This document shows, piece by piece, positions 1 to 8,096 of a stretch of 64,000 nt of DNA. Under the pieces are notes generated by a model. The model worked only from the letters and a program-made list of their open reading frames with translations, searched no databases and was not told the DNA's origin. The stretch lies in contig PBLG01000052.1 in assembly GCA_002722315.1 (NCBI GenBank), forward strand, positions 36,288 to 100,287. The letters run 5' to 3'. Position 1 is the first letter of the stretch, and every line of letters begins with the position of its first letter. The translations under genes were made by a program, and so were the position numbers. The DNA comes from Lysobacterales bacterium (GTDB taxonomy: Bacteria > Pseudomonadota > Gammaproteobacteria > Xanthomonadales > Wenzhouxiangellaceae).

Positions 1-1
1 A

Positions 2-1654
2 TTCGCCAAGGTGTTCTTCCCCAACGCGATCTCGGTAGGCGGCACGTCCACGCTGACATTCACGATCGATAATTCCGCCAGCATCGTGGCCGCCGGCGCG
101 CTTGCGTTCATCGACAACCTGCCGGCAGGACTGGCCGTCGCCACACCTGCCAACACCGCCAGCACCTGCGGCGGCATCGTGAGTGCGACGGCCGGCGCGG
201 GTTCTGTCGGATTCAGCGGCGGCAGCGTCGCGGCCGGCGGCACATGCACGGTCCAGGTCGACGTTACCGGCACCGCCGAGGGCAACTTCGTCAACGTCAC
301 CGACCCGCTCACCTCGACTTCCGGAAGCAGCGGTACCGCATCCGACGCGATCGAGGTCATTTCCGGCGAGTTCGTCGTGACCAAGTCGTTCCGCACCGAA
401 CCGGTGCTGCCCGGCGGAGCGGTGGAGCTCGAGCTTTCCATCGTCAACGGCTCGACCTTCCCGCTGACCGACGTATCGCTGACCGATGATCTCAACGCGG
501 CGCTCGCCGGCCTGGTCGCCGAGGGGCTGCCGCTGGCCGACGTCTGCGGTGCCGGCTCGCAGGTGACCGGCACATCCGTGGTGACCCTGACCGGCGGCAA
601 CCTGGCCGCCGGCGCGTCCTGCACGATCGTCGTTCCCGTCCGGGTGTCGGCCGGCACGGCCGCCGGCACCTACGTCAACACGACCAACACGGCAACAGGC
701 ACCCGCGAAGGCCTGCCGGTCCAGGCCGACGCCGACAGCGCCGACCTGGTCGTCGAGCCGCTGAGCTTCGGCAAGTCATTCAGCCCGGCCCTCGTACCCG
801 TCGGCGGCACGACTACGGCAGTCTTCGAGATCACCAATCCGGACCCGGCCAATCCCGTGAGCGGACTGACGTTCTCCGACGACCTGGACGCGTTCGTTCC
901 GGGCATGACCGCAGCGAATACGCCCCTGGCCGATGCCTGTGGCGCCGGCTCGCTGGTCGAAGGCACCTCGACGATTACACTGACCGACGGCGCAATCGGA
1001 GCGGGCGGATCATGCACGATCCAGGTCGTTCTGAACGTCCCTGCCGGCACGGCGCCCGGCGACTTCACCAACACGACAAGTGCGCTGGCCGGCGCGACCG
1101 GCAGCACCCAGACCGATGCAGCCGCTGCAAGTGCGGTACTGGGAGTCCAGCCCCTGCCGACGTTCACCAAGGCCTTCTCGCCTGACGTCGTATTGCCGCG
1201 CGAGTCGGCCACCCTGACATTCGTGATCGACAACAGCGGCAGCCAGCTTCCCGCCGATTCGCTGGCATTCGACGACAACCTGCCGGCGGGCATGACCGTC
1301 GCCGCGCTCCCGGCCATCGCCAACACCTGCGGCGGGACGCTTTTGGCGGTATCCGGCAGCGGCCTGGTCCAGTTGACCGGCGGCTCGGTCCCGGCCGGCG
1401 CGGTCTGCCAGGTCCAGGTCAACGTTACGGTTGGCAGCAGCGGCACCTTCACCAACGTCACCGATGACCTGACCTCCAGCCTGGGCAACAGCGGGAATGC
1501 CACGGCCGAACTCAGGGCCGAGCAGGCAGTGCCCGTGCCGTTGTTCGACGGCCGCTGGCTGGCGCTGTTCACCCTGTTGCTGGCGGCCCTGGGCCTGCAC
1601 GCAATGAATTCACGACAGACTGCAGTGGCGGCACCCGAGCCACGAGAAAAATGA
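2..1654 (+). CDS. Repeat-rich surface protein (DUF11/DUF7933-like repeats), 5' end missing
   Basis: The reading frame is open to the window edge, so the gene starts upstream; the GTG at 11 in the ORF track lies inside a repeat and is not a start. The visible part holds four repeats of about 125 residues. Each begins with a K-x-F-x-P-like segment, continues with a GG-x-(S/T)-TLTF-I-N beta strand, and has paired cysteines (TCGG or CGAGS, then a C-T-hydrophobic motif). This is the pattern of DUF11-like bacterial surface repeats with an Ig-like fold. The C terminus has a VPVPLFDGRW stretch, one hydrophobic helix and a basic end, which resembles an exosortase-type (IPTL/PEP-CTERM-like) sorting tail. 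Probably an exported adhesin-like or structural surface protein; ligand unknown. Confidence 0.8.
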   Translation, partial: FAKVFFPNAISVGGTSTLTFTIDNSASIVAAGALAFIDNLPAGLAVATPANTASTCGGIVSATAGAGSVGFSGGSVAAGGTCTVQVDVTGTAEGNFVNVTDPLTSTSGSSGTASDAIEVISGEFVVTKSFRTEPVLPGGAVELELSIVNGSTFPLTDVSLTDDLNAALAGLVAEGLPLADVCGAGSQVTGTSVVTLTGGNLAAGASCTIVVPVRVSAGTAAGTYVNTTNTATGTREGLPVQADADSADLVVEPLSFGKSFSPALVPVGGTTTAVFEITNPDPANPVSGLTFSDDLDAFVPGMTAANTPLADACGAGSLVEGTSTITLTDGAIGAGGSCTIQVVLNVPAGTAPGDFTNTTSALAGATGSTQTDAAAASAVLGVQPLPTFTKAFSPDVVLPRESATLTFVIDNSGSQLPADSLAFDDNLPAGMTVAALPAIANTCGGTLLAVSGSGLVQLTGGSVPAGAVCQVQVNVTVGSSGTFTNVTDDLTSSLGNSGNATAELRAEQAVPVPLFDGRWLALFTLLLAALGLHAMNSRQTAVAAPEPREK

Positions 1655-1777
1655 GTTCCGACCACGACGTTGGAATGGCGCCAAGTAGTAGAGGGGAGCC
1701 CGGCCCGAAAGCCGCCGCGCCCAAAAGTACGATTACCGGCACCTGAGCCGAGCATGCATATCACGAGGAGCAGAAGA

Positions 1778-3343
1778 ATGAAAATCCGCAATCCGATTCG
1801 AAAGACCGCCCTGGCTGTCGCCATCGCCAGCGTCTCAATCCTGGCCAACGCGCAGGACGTGACGCTATATGAGAGTCACGTCCTGCCCGATGCCCTGGTT
1901 TTCGAGCCCAACAGCACGATCGGCATGAACACCGACATCGATATCGTCGTCAAGGGCCCCGACGGGCTCATCATCCGGCAGAGCTTCCAGGCCGGCGAAG
2001 CGATAGAATTCAATCCCGCTGCGATGTCTGCGGGCGGACTGCCCGACGGCAACTATCGCTACGAGCTGCAGATTACCGATATCAAGGGCGTTTCCGCGCG
2101 GCGCGGCGCCGACGGCACCGCAGATGCCGTCCAGGCGATTCCGCAGCCCGGATTCGGAAGCTTCTCCATCCTGAACGGAAAGCTCGTTTCACCGGGTGCC
2201 GAAGAAGCACCGTACACCGGGGCCGACGCCGGCACTTCGGTTCAGAGTTCCATCCAGCCTGCCGCAAGCGACAGCGACGAACAGACCCGCGCCCAGACCA
2301 TCGCCCAGGATCTCAACGTCCAGGGAAGTCTCTGTGTCGGGCAGGACTGCACCAGCAGCGAGTCCTTCGGCTTCGACACCATCCGGATGAAGGAAAACAA
2401 CACCCGGATCAAGTTCGACGACACCAGCAACTCCGGCAGCTTCCCCAACAACGACTGGCAGCTGACCGCGAACGAATCGGGCAACGGCGGGCTGAACAAG
2501 TTCTCGATAGAAAACACGACTGTCGGCCGCATCCCGTTCACCATCGAAGGCCCGGCGCCGAGCAACTCGCTTTATGTGGACGACGCGGGCAACATCGGCA
2601 TCGGCACAAGCGCACCGGTTGTCGAAACCCACATCGTGGACGGTGACAGCCCGACAGTTCGTCTTCAGCAGGACGGCAGCTCCGGCTTCACACCACAGGT
2701 GTTCGACATCGCGGCCAACGAAGCCAACTTCTTCGTGCGCGACGTGACCAACGGCAGCCAGCTCCCGTTCCGCATAAAGCCAGGCGCCGATAGCGACAGC
2801 CTGTTCATCGCGGCAAACAACAATATCGGGATGGGCACCGCCAACCCCTCCTCCCAACTGCATGTCTCGAACGCTCAATCGGCCGGCGGCATGACGTTCA
2901 AGATGACCGAAACCGGTAATTCCGCGGGGACCGGCCCCGGTGCCAACCAGGACTGGGAACTGACCATACGAGACGCCGACGGCGGGCTGGGATTCAACGA
3001 CCCGGACACCGGTGGGGCCGAAATGTTTCTGACCACCGACGGGAATCTGACGATCAAGGGAACCCTGACGACAGCGACGCAGACCATCCCCGATTACGTC
3101 TTCGAAGATAGCTATGTGCTTCGCCCCCTCGAGGAAGTGAGCTCGTTCATAGACGCGTTCGGCCACCTTCCCGGGATTCCGTCAGCGAAGGAATATGCGA
3201 AGCGAGGAGGAGTAAACCTGAGTGAACTCCAGATTCTGCTGCTCGAGAAAGTCGAGGAATTGACGCTCTACACCCTGCAGCAGCAAGACACGATCAAGCG
3301 GCTCGAGAGCGAGGTCAACGCTCTCAGGACCTCCCGCGACTAG
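1778..3343 (+). CDS. Secreted surface protein with C-terminal coiled-coil/chaperone-like module
   Basis: I chose the ATG at 1778 over the upstream ORF start (1670) because it follows a GAGGAG-like ribosome site and begins a clear signal peptide (basic start, hydrophobic core, ANA cleavage site near residue 25). The middle is beta-rich, with repeated 'GIGT/GMGT' segments like those of tail-fibre and S74-type proteins. The last ~75 residues (LPGIPSAKEY, then LLEKVEELTLYTLQQQ) match a widespread C-terminal module ending in a coiled coil, usually at the end of trimeric fibre-like secreted proteins. It lies 123 bp downstream of the repeat surface protein in the same direction and may be co-expressed with it. 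The module is recognised; the overall function is not. Confidence 0.75.
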   Translation: MKIRNPIRKTALAVAIASVSILANAQDVTLYESHVLPDALVFEPNSTIGMNTDIDIVVKGPDGLIIRQSFQAGEAIEFNPAAMSAGGLPDGNYRYELQITDIKGVSARRGADGTADAVQAIPQPGFGSFSILNGKLVSPGAEEAPYTGADAGTSVQSSIQPAASDSDEQTRAQTIAQDLNVQGSLCVGQDCTSSESFGFDTIRMKENNTRIKFDDTSNSGSFPNNDWQLTANESGNGGLNKFSIENTTVGRIPFTIEGPAPSNSLYVDDAGNIGIGTSAPVVETHIVDGDSPTVRLQQDGSSGFTPQVFDIAANEANFFVRDVTNGSQLPFRIKPGADSDSLFIAANNNIGMGTANPSSQLHVSNAQSAGGMTFKMTETGNSAGTGPGANQDWELTIRDADGGLGFNDPDTGGAEMFLTTDGNLTIKGTLTTATQTIPDYVFEDSYVLRPLEEVSSFIDAFGHLPGIPSAKEYAKRGGVNLSELQILLLEKVEELTLYTLQQQDTIKRLESEVNALRTSRD

Positions 3344-3358
3344 CAGGAAGGAAAATGG

Positions 3359-3388
3359 CGCGGAGCCGGCCCATCAGGTCGGCTCCGC
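3359..3388. terminator. Possible bidirectional hairpin between convergent genes
   Basis: GCGGAGCCG and CGGCTCCGC form a stem around a short loop between the convergent genes ending at 3343 and 3374. It covers the stop codon of the minus-strand gene. There is no U-tract, so the terminator role is weakly supported. Confidence 0.35.
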
Positions 3389-4102
3389 CTCAAAGGTGTA
3401 GCCGAAAGCATCGATATCGGATTTATAGACTTGCCCCACCAGCTCGGCATCGCACTCGCTGAAATAGACGGAATAGTGTCGCCTTTCGGTTTTCTTCAGG
3501 TGCGGTAGTTCCAACCCGTCGAATCGGATGACCGAACAGAATTCGGCAAAATCGGCAGCAAGCCGCTCGAACCGCAAAAGCCTGTCTACAAGCAACCTGC
3601 CCGTGTCATCGCACAACCAGTAAGTCTGCGGCGCGAGCATGAGCGGATTCTTGACATAAAACGGATCCCGCTTTCGCAAGCACAGGTCCAGCCAGTCGGC
3701 GAAAGGAATTGGCGAATCGGCCAACCCGGTCTGGTTGGTGCGGACTCGCCAGTGATACATCGAGACAAGGCGATCCCACGGATTCCTGATCGTGGAAAAA
3801 GTTTCCAGCCTGGACCACCTGCGTTCACCCAACCAGGCCGCGACCTCGGCTGCCCTGACGTGCTGATAACCTGAAATACCCAATGCAGTGCGTATGCTGC
3901 TACCACCGGTCTTGTTGATGTGGATGAAAACGAACCCCCTGTCCGCCATTTCCTCCACTGCCTGCCTCCAGACAGGTTCGGTGCTATGCATATCGTTCAT
4001 GACTGTCTCCCACTCCGCACTTGCTCCGCAACGATCAACACCTATCGATGCCGCATCCTTGAAGCCCGGCCGGGTTCCAGAACTTGACGACTTTTTTATC
4101 AA
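3374..4102 (-). CDS. Sulfotransferase family protein (family 2-like)
   Basis: Probably transfers sulfate from PAPS to a sugar hydroxyl. The 5'-phosphosulfate loop is visible as FIHINKTGGSS near residue 60 and the 3'-phosphate site as TIRNPWDRLVS, the arrangement of the sulfotransfer_2/heparan O-sulfotransferase-like family. It has no signal peptide, so it should act in the cytoplasm before export of the glycan. The start is uncertain: the first ~34 residues are low in similarity signal, and an internal ATG at 4000 gives a more typical ~208-residue protein. It is the first of six sulfotransferase domains in the locus and converges on the surface-protein gene ending at 3343. Confidence 0.8.
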   Translation of the reverse strand: MIKKSSSSGTRPGFKDAASIGVDRCGASAEWETVMNDMHSTEPVWRQAVEEMADRGFVFIHINKTGGSSIRTALGISGYQHVRAAEVAAWLGERRWSRLETFSTIRNPWDRLVSMYHWRVRTNQTGLADSPIPFADWLDLCLRKRDPFYVKNPLMLAPQTYWLCDDTGRLLVDRLLRFERLAADFAEFCSVIRFDGLELPHLKKTERRHYSVYFSECDAELVGQVYKSDIDAFGYTFEAEPT

Positions 4103-4132
4103 TGATGATGAACTCCACGGCCGGCAGGCTGG

Positions 4133-4681
4133 CTAATCTGACTCGGCAGCCATCGATCTTGGTCTGACATGGGGAAACGGGACATCCGGCATCGGTCTGC
4201 CGATGAACCGGCACAATTCCGGCCAGGCATCACCTTCCAGGACATTCATTCGCAAAAGGCGGGACGGGTTCTCGGCAAAGTGAGCTTCCACCTCCGCTTG
4301 ATGTCGACGGTAGCGTGCAAGATAGCGCTCGAGCTGCCCGTCCGGGGAACCGCGCCCGTAAATCAACTTTCTCATTTCGGTCGATCGATTTCCAAAAAAA
4401 ACCTCGACACTTTCAATCCAGTCCAACGGATCTCGCCAGGTCAGCACGAACTTCGCTTCCGGCACATGGTTGTCGATTTCACGAAACAGAATTGGCCAAG
4501 GGTTGTCCTGAAAGGCGTCGTACCTGTCGATCAGCGGACGTGCAAGCGACCATAGCTGCGAGTGGATTCGTGGGTCTTGAACGAAGTTGGGCCCGGTAAC
4601 GCGGAAGCCCAGGTGCGCAAGCGCCCTGCCAATGCTGCTGGTGCCCGTCTTGTGAAATCCAATGCAGAAAACCTTGGCCAC
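4133..4681 (-). CDS. Small sulfotransferase (P-loop, sulfotransfer_4-like)
   Basis: The long ORF start (4951) runs back into the divergent gene and is unlikely. A GTG at 4681 has GGAGG four bases upstream and starts directly before the first strand (AKVFCIGFHKTGTSS), giving 182 residues. GFHKTGTSS is the PAPS 5'-phosphosulfate loop and WRDPLDWIES fits the 3'-phosphate site. The family is known from bacterial and eukaryotic PAPS-dependent enzymes of about 200 residues, so the length is normal. It is divergent from the fusion gene at 4751, with 69 bp between the starts, so the promoters must be close or overlapping. Confidence 0.75.
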   Translation of the reverse strand: MAKVFCIGFHKTGTSSIGRALAHLGFRVTGPNFVQDPRIHSQLWSLARPLIDRYDAFQDNPWPILFREIDNHVPEAKFVLTWRDPLDWIESVEVFFGNRSTEMRKLIYGRGSPDGQLERYLARYRRHQAEVEAHFAENPSRLLRMNVLEGDAWPELCRFIGRPMPDVPFPHVRPRSMAAESD

Positions 4682-4750
4682 GAATCCTCCGTTGTACAGC
4701 CAGATGGCGGCGCGCGATACAATTCTAGCCCAATCGGCAACGGTACGAAT

Positions 4751-6478
4751 ATGAGCGACAGCATCCACATTGGATTCGTCTGTCAGGCTGGACGCCTGGA
4801 GGCCCAAAGCTGCCTGCTGGCCGCCTCGATAATTGCACAGCTTGGGAGCCGCGTCAGGATGACTGCCGCACTTGCCGGCGCGGACTCCGACCGGACCGGG
4901 CCCGCGGGGCGAACGCTGGATTTTCTCGAAGCGCTGGGCACGCAGATCCACCCGGTGGAGAATCCGATATCTCCGGACTATCCTATCGGTAACAAGCTGG
5001 CTTGCCTGAGGGTCCTGGAGAATACAGCGGAAGTCTCACTGTTCATGGACACCGACATGATCGTCACCGGCGATTTTCTGTGTCGTCTTGATTCTGATTT
5101 CGAGTTCATGGCCAAGCCCGCGGATGCCGCGACCGCCAGCCTCGACCACAATGCATGGCGGCAGCTCTTTTCCAGTCACGGTGTGCCGATTCCACGGTCA
5201 CGTTATCTTTCAACGCATACTGCGGAGCTCGGGTTTCCCTACTTCAATGCCGGTTTCATTGGTTTGTCGGGCGAAAAAACACTGGCGGACTGCTGGATTC
5301 TGCATGCGAAGCGGCTGGCAGAACAACGAGGCCGACACGATTACCACCTGGACCAGATTTCGCTCACTCTTGCCGTTTACGATCAGGGACTGGTCGTTCG
5401 ACCGGTGTCGGAACTGCTCAACTTCCCTGCCCATCTCCGACCGGTCCCCGAGAACGATTCGACCGCAGTCGTTCATTATCACCAGGCGGATCGAATATCC
5501 GGGAGCCATCGCGTCAGGAATCTGCTTTCAAGACTAGTCAACGATTACCCCATGCTTGGGCCCATTCTCGCCGACGACCCCGAATGGGGCTGGACGACAA
5601 GCGTCGGGCAGCAACGGAAATATTTCGGGTCGGCTTTCCGTAAGGGCCGAAACGCCGGTTCGAATTTCATCATCACCGGAATACCCCGGTCAGGCACGAG
5701 TTTGCTGTCATCGTGCATCGATGGCATGGGCGACACGATCGTGATCAACGAGCCTGCCGAGATTTTCGGCGCGCTCGAGCATCCGGGAGGCTTCGGCCTG
5801 GCGGCTTACCACCAGCAGCTGCGCGGAAGAATCCTTTCGGGACAGGCTGTACCCAACAAGGTCGATGCAGCAGGACGGCTCGTTGAAGACACCCTTGTAT
5901 CGGATGCTCGCTCAGAACTTCGTTACCGCCGCGAGAGCGAGGATTTCCCTCTTGGAACGAAGAACACCCTGGCCTACACGGCCAGGCTGGAGCAGATCGC
6001 CGAGACGATGCCGAGCAGTCCGATACTTTTTTGTATCCGTAACCCAATCAGCACGATCGCTTCATGGACCCGATCATTCGAACATCTACGCACGGCAGTT
6101 ACCGGCAAGGCCCGGATCGGTACATCGAACGATCCTTACCTTGCGGGCCTCGAAAGGCAACAGCTGGAACGCATCGAGGCCGAGGATGATGTCGAGATCA
6201 GACGCGCCTTGTGGTGGAACTTTCTCGCTGGGCGCGCCTTGAAGAACATCAACCGGATCACGGTCGTCAGGTACGAAGATTTTGCCGCAGATCCGGCGGC
6301 CTGTCTGCGTTCGGTCGGCACAAGTCTCGGCGCTTCCAAGAAGGCCATCGACCGTCAGGTCGCCCGAATGAAGCCCTTGACAGCGGTCGACAGGGCCCAG
6401 GAGCTTTCGGACTTCCAGCTTGAGTCCATTCGAGGAATCTGCGCAACCACCGCTGCGCGATTCGGCTACGACGTTTAG
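4751..6478 (+). CDS. Glycosyltransferase-sulfotransferase fusion protein
   Basis: The ATG at 4751 begins MSDSIHIGFV, directly before the first strand of the N-terminal domain; upstream ORF sequence is antisense to the neighbouring sulfotransferase. Residues 1 to ~290 look like a GT-A nucleotide-sugar transferase, with a DTDMIV segment as the DxD metal site. Residues ~300-575 are a PAPS-dependent sulfotransferase: ITGIPRSGTSLLSS is the 5' loop and CIRNPISTIASW the 3'-phosphate site. The simplest reading is one protein that adds a sugar and sulfates it, or that couples the two steps. No signal peptide or membrane segment is seen. The gene is transcribed away from its sulfotransferase neighbour and converges on the methyltransferase gene ending at 6518. 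Confidence 0.75.
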   Translation: MSDSIHIGFVCQAGRLEAQSCLLAASIIAQLGSRVRMTAALAGADSDRTGPAGRTLDFLEALGTQIHPVENPISPDYPIGNKLACLRVLENTAEVSLFMDTDMIVTGDFLCRLDSDFEFMAKPADAATASLDHNAWRQLFSSHGVPIPRSRYLSTHTAELGFPYFNAGFIGLSGEKTLADCWILHAKRLAEQRGRHDYHLDQISLTLAVYDQGLVVRPVSELLNFPAHLRPVPENDSTAVVHYHQADRISGSHRVRNLLSRLVNDYPMLGPILADDPEWGWTTSVGQQRKYFGSAFRKGRNAGSNFIITGIPRSGTSLLSSCIDGMGDTIVINEPAEIFGALEHPGGFGLAAYHQQLRGRILSGQAVPNKVDAAGRLVEDTLVSDARSELRYRRESEDFPLGTKNTLAYTARLEQIAETMPSSPILFCIRNPISTIASWTRSFEHLRTAVTGKARIGTSNDPYLAGLERQQLERIEAEDDVEIRRALWWNFLAGRALKNINRITVVRYEDFAADPAACLRSVGTSLGASKKAIDRQVARMKPLTAVDRAQELSDFQLESIRGICATTAARFGYDV

Positions 6479-6517
6479 AAATTCCGGGCACCCTGAACAG
6501 ACGCGCTCGGCGAGTTC

Positions 6518-7228
6518 TCAGGAGCCGGGCCGGTTCCGAACGCACAGATAGATTGGTCGGCTATCCGATTCGTCGGTCAACTGGGTGATTTCATCGTATC
6601 CCGCCCATCTCATGAGCATTTCGAGACAGGCGGTGGAGGGGATCAGCCTCGGCACTCCCCTCTCGCCACCAGGTTGCTTGACCTTGAAATAAGTGTCACG
6701 ATGATCGGGAACGACGATGGTCTCGAGCAGCAGGCGATCTCCGAGGCTGGCCAGCATCTCGATGCCGGTGATCGGATCGCGCATGTGATAGAAAACCGCC
6801 ATGGCGAACACCAGGTCGAACTTGCCGAGCTTGCGCGCAGAGCTCCGATCGAGCATCTGGACTTTCGCTTCGACGTTTTCCAGGCCGAAATGATCGATCA
6901 CCCAGTTCATCCGCTTGATCGGCTCGGCCGCACCATCCACTGCAAGAATCCTGGACGCGCCCCGCCCGGCCATCTTGATGCTGAAGAATCCGTCGCTGCA
7001 GCCGGCGTCCAGGACACTCATCCCGGTCATGTCCTCGGGTAACGCAGACTTCACCTTTTCCCACCGAGGTTCCGGATGGTTCAGGGGTTGGGGGCCCGGA
7101 GCAGGCGCAATCTCCTTGGTGAATATCCCCGGGGCAACTTCGATGTTGTGGAACCAGGGGCCGAGTCGTCTCACCTGTTCGACCAGCTCGGGCTGCGCGG
7201 GTGCATCTGTCTTGCTTTCTGTGTTCAT
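6518..7228 (-). CDS. Class I SAM-dependent methyltransferase (CmoB/DUF1698-like)
   Basis: VLDAGCSDGFFSIKMA is the SAM-binding motif I, followed by an acidic strand end (LAVDG) and a post-motif region FDLVFAMAVFYHMRDP, as in the DUF1698/CmoB-like Rossmann methyltransferases. The family includes tRNA-modifying CmoB, but paralogues inside glycan clusters probably methylate sugars or a polymer end. At 236 residues it is shorter than CmoB and lacks its N-terminal extension, so the glycan role is the better guess. It follows the sulfotransferase gene ending at 7284 by 55 bp in the same direction. I see no strong ribosome site before the ATG. Confidence 0.75.
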   Translation of the reverse strand: MNTESKTDAPAQPELVEQVRRLGPWFHNIEVAPGIFTKEIAPAPGPQPLNHPEPRWEKVKSALPEDMTGMSVLDAGCSDGFFSIKMAGRGASRILAVDGAAEPIKRMNWVIDHFGLENVEAKVQMLDRSSARKLGKFDLVFAMAVFYHMRDPITGIEMLASLGDRLLLETIVVPDHRDTYFKVKQPGGERGVPRLIPSTACLEMLMRWAGYDEITQLTDESDSRPIYLCVRNRPGS

Positions 7229-7283
7229 TGATCTTTATATATTATCCGTTATCGATATTCTAGCGAGATTTCGGGAGCGCTCG

Positions 7284-8096
7284 TCAGCCTTGCTTCCACG
7301 GAAGAACATCACGATACTCTCGCAGCGCATCGGCTTTTAGCAGCGAGGCGGCGTTGGAAACCAGGGGATAGGGCGAACGCCCGGGCTCTGAAGGAAGTCC
7401 TTTTACGCCTGCAAGATCACGCAGCCTCTGAACGATGCCGCGAGACGGCGCGGTTTCGGTCACTCCGGACCCACGCGGTTTCTCGGACAACATGATGCGA
7501 TCTTTTTCGACGCCGAGAAAACCGCAGATTTCGTTGAGGACCGCCTTTTGATCCGACACAAGTTCTTCGTAGCTGAACTTGATGCAAGAATGTCCGGAAA
7601 ACAGCGCCTGAAGCCATGAAAAGCAGGTCAACTGGTTCCTGCAATCCTGGGCAATCCGGGCAACCTCGGGCGCGACCGGCGCTTCCTTGGAGGCTGCCGT
7701 CATCCGGTGCTGTATTTCCGAAAGTGCGCGCTTGACGAGATCAGTGCGCCATAGAAATACCACCTTCATATCGACGCTGGAAGCGAGTTCATCGATCGCC
7801 TCGGCGAACTGCAATTCGCCGAAGTGGTAATAGAGCGCCTTGAATCCAGAGGCCGATACGCCGGGCCGAGGGGAAAAAATCTGGGATTCCAGAAAACCGC
7901 AAACGGACTCTTCGCGCATCTTGTAAAGCGCCTCGCCGCCTGGAGTCTCCGGCCCCCTGACCAGCCCCAGAATCCGATTTCGGCCCAGAACCTCGCCATG
8001 GCACACGATTTCCGGGTGCCCGTTCAGCGTCGTGCGGAGAACCGTACTCCCGCTCCTGGCCGGGGCCACCAGAAGGAAACGCGTATGTTTGCTCAT
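7284..8096 (-). CDS. Sulfotransferase (Stf0/NodH-like)
   Basis: LLVAPARSGSTVLRTTLNGH at the N terminus is the PAPS 5'-phosphosulfate loop, and VVFLWRTDLVKRALSE fits the 3'-phosphate region. The order and length (270 residues) agree with Stf0- or NodH-type bacterial sulfotransferases, which sulfate trehalose, lipid or oligosaccharide acceptors. Its ATG overlaps the stop codon of the Lnt-like gene (ATGA), so the two are translationally coupled. That coupling suggests the acceptor could be a lipid-linked or lipoprotein-related molecule, but this is inference. Confidence 0.8.
   Translation of the reverse strand: MSKHTRFLLVAPARSGSTVLRTTLNGHPEIVCHGEVLGRNRILGLVRGPETPGGEALYKMREESVCGFLESQIFSPRPGVSASGFKALYYHFGELQFAEAIDELASSVDMKVVFLWRTDLVKRALSEIQHRMTAASKEAPVAPEVARIAQDCRNQLTCFSWLQALFSGHSCIKFSYEELVSDQKAVLNEICGFLGVEKDRIMLSEKPRGSGVTETAPSRGIVQRLRDLAGVKGLPSEPGRSPYPLVSNAASLLKADALREYRDVLPWKQG

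Noticed and set aside
670-1848. 392-residue minus-strand ORF
   Set aside because: Antisense to the repeat surface protein; the repeats of that protein cause the apparent internal repetition.
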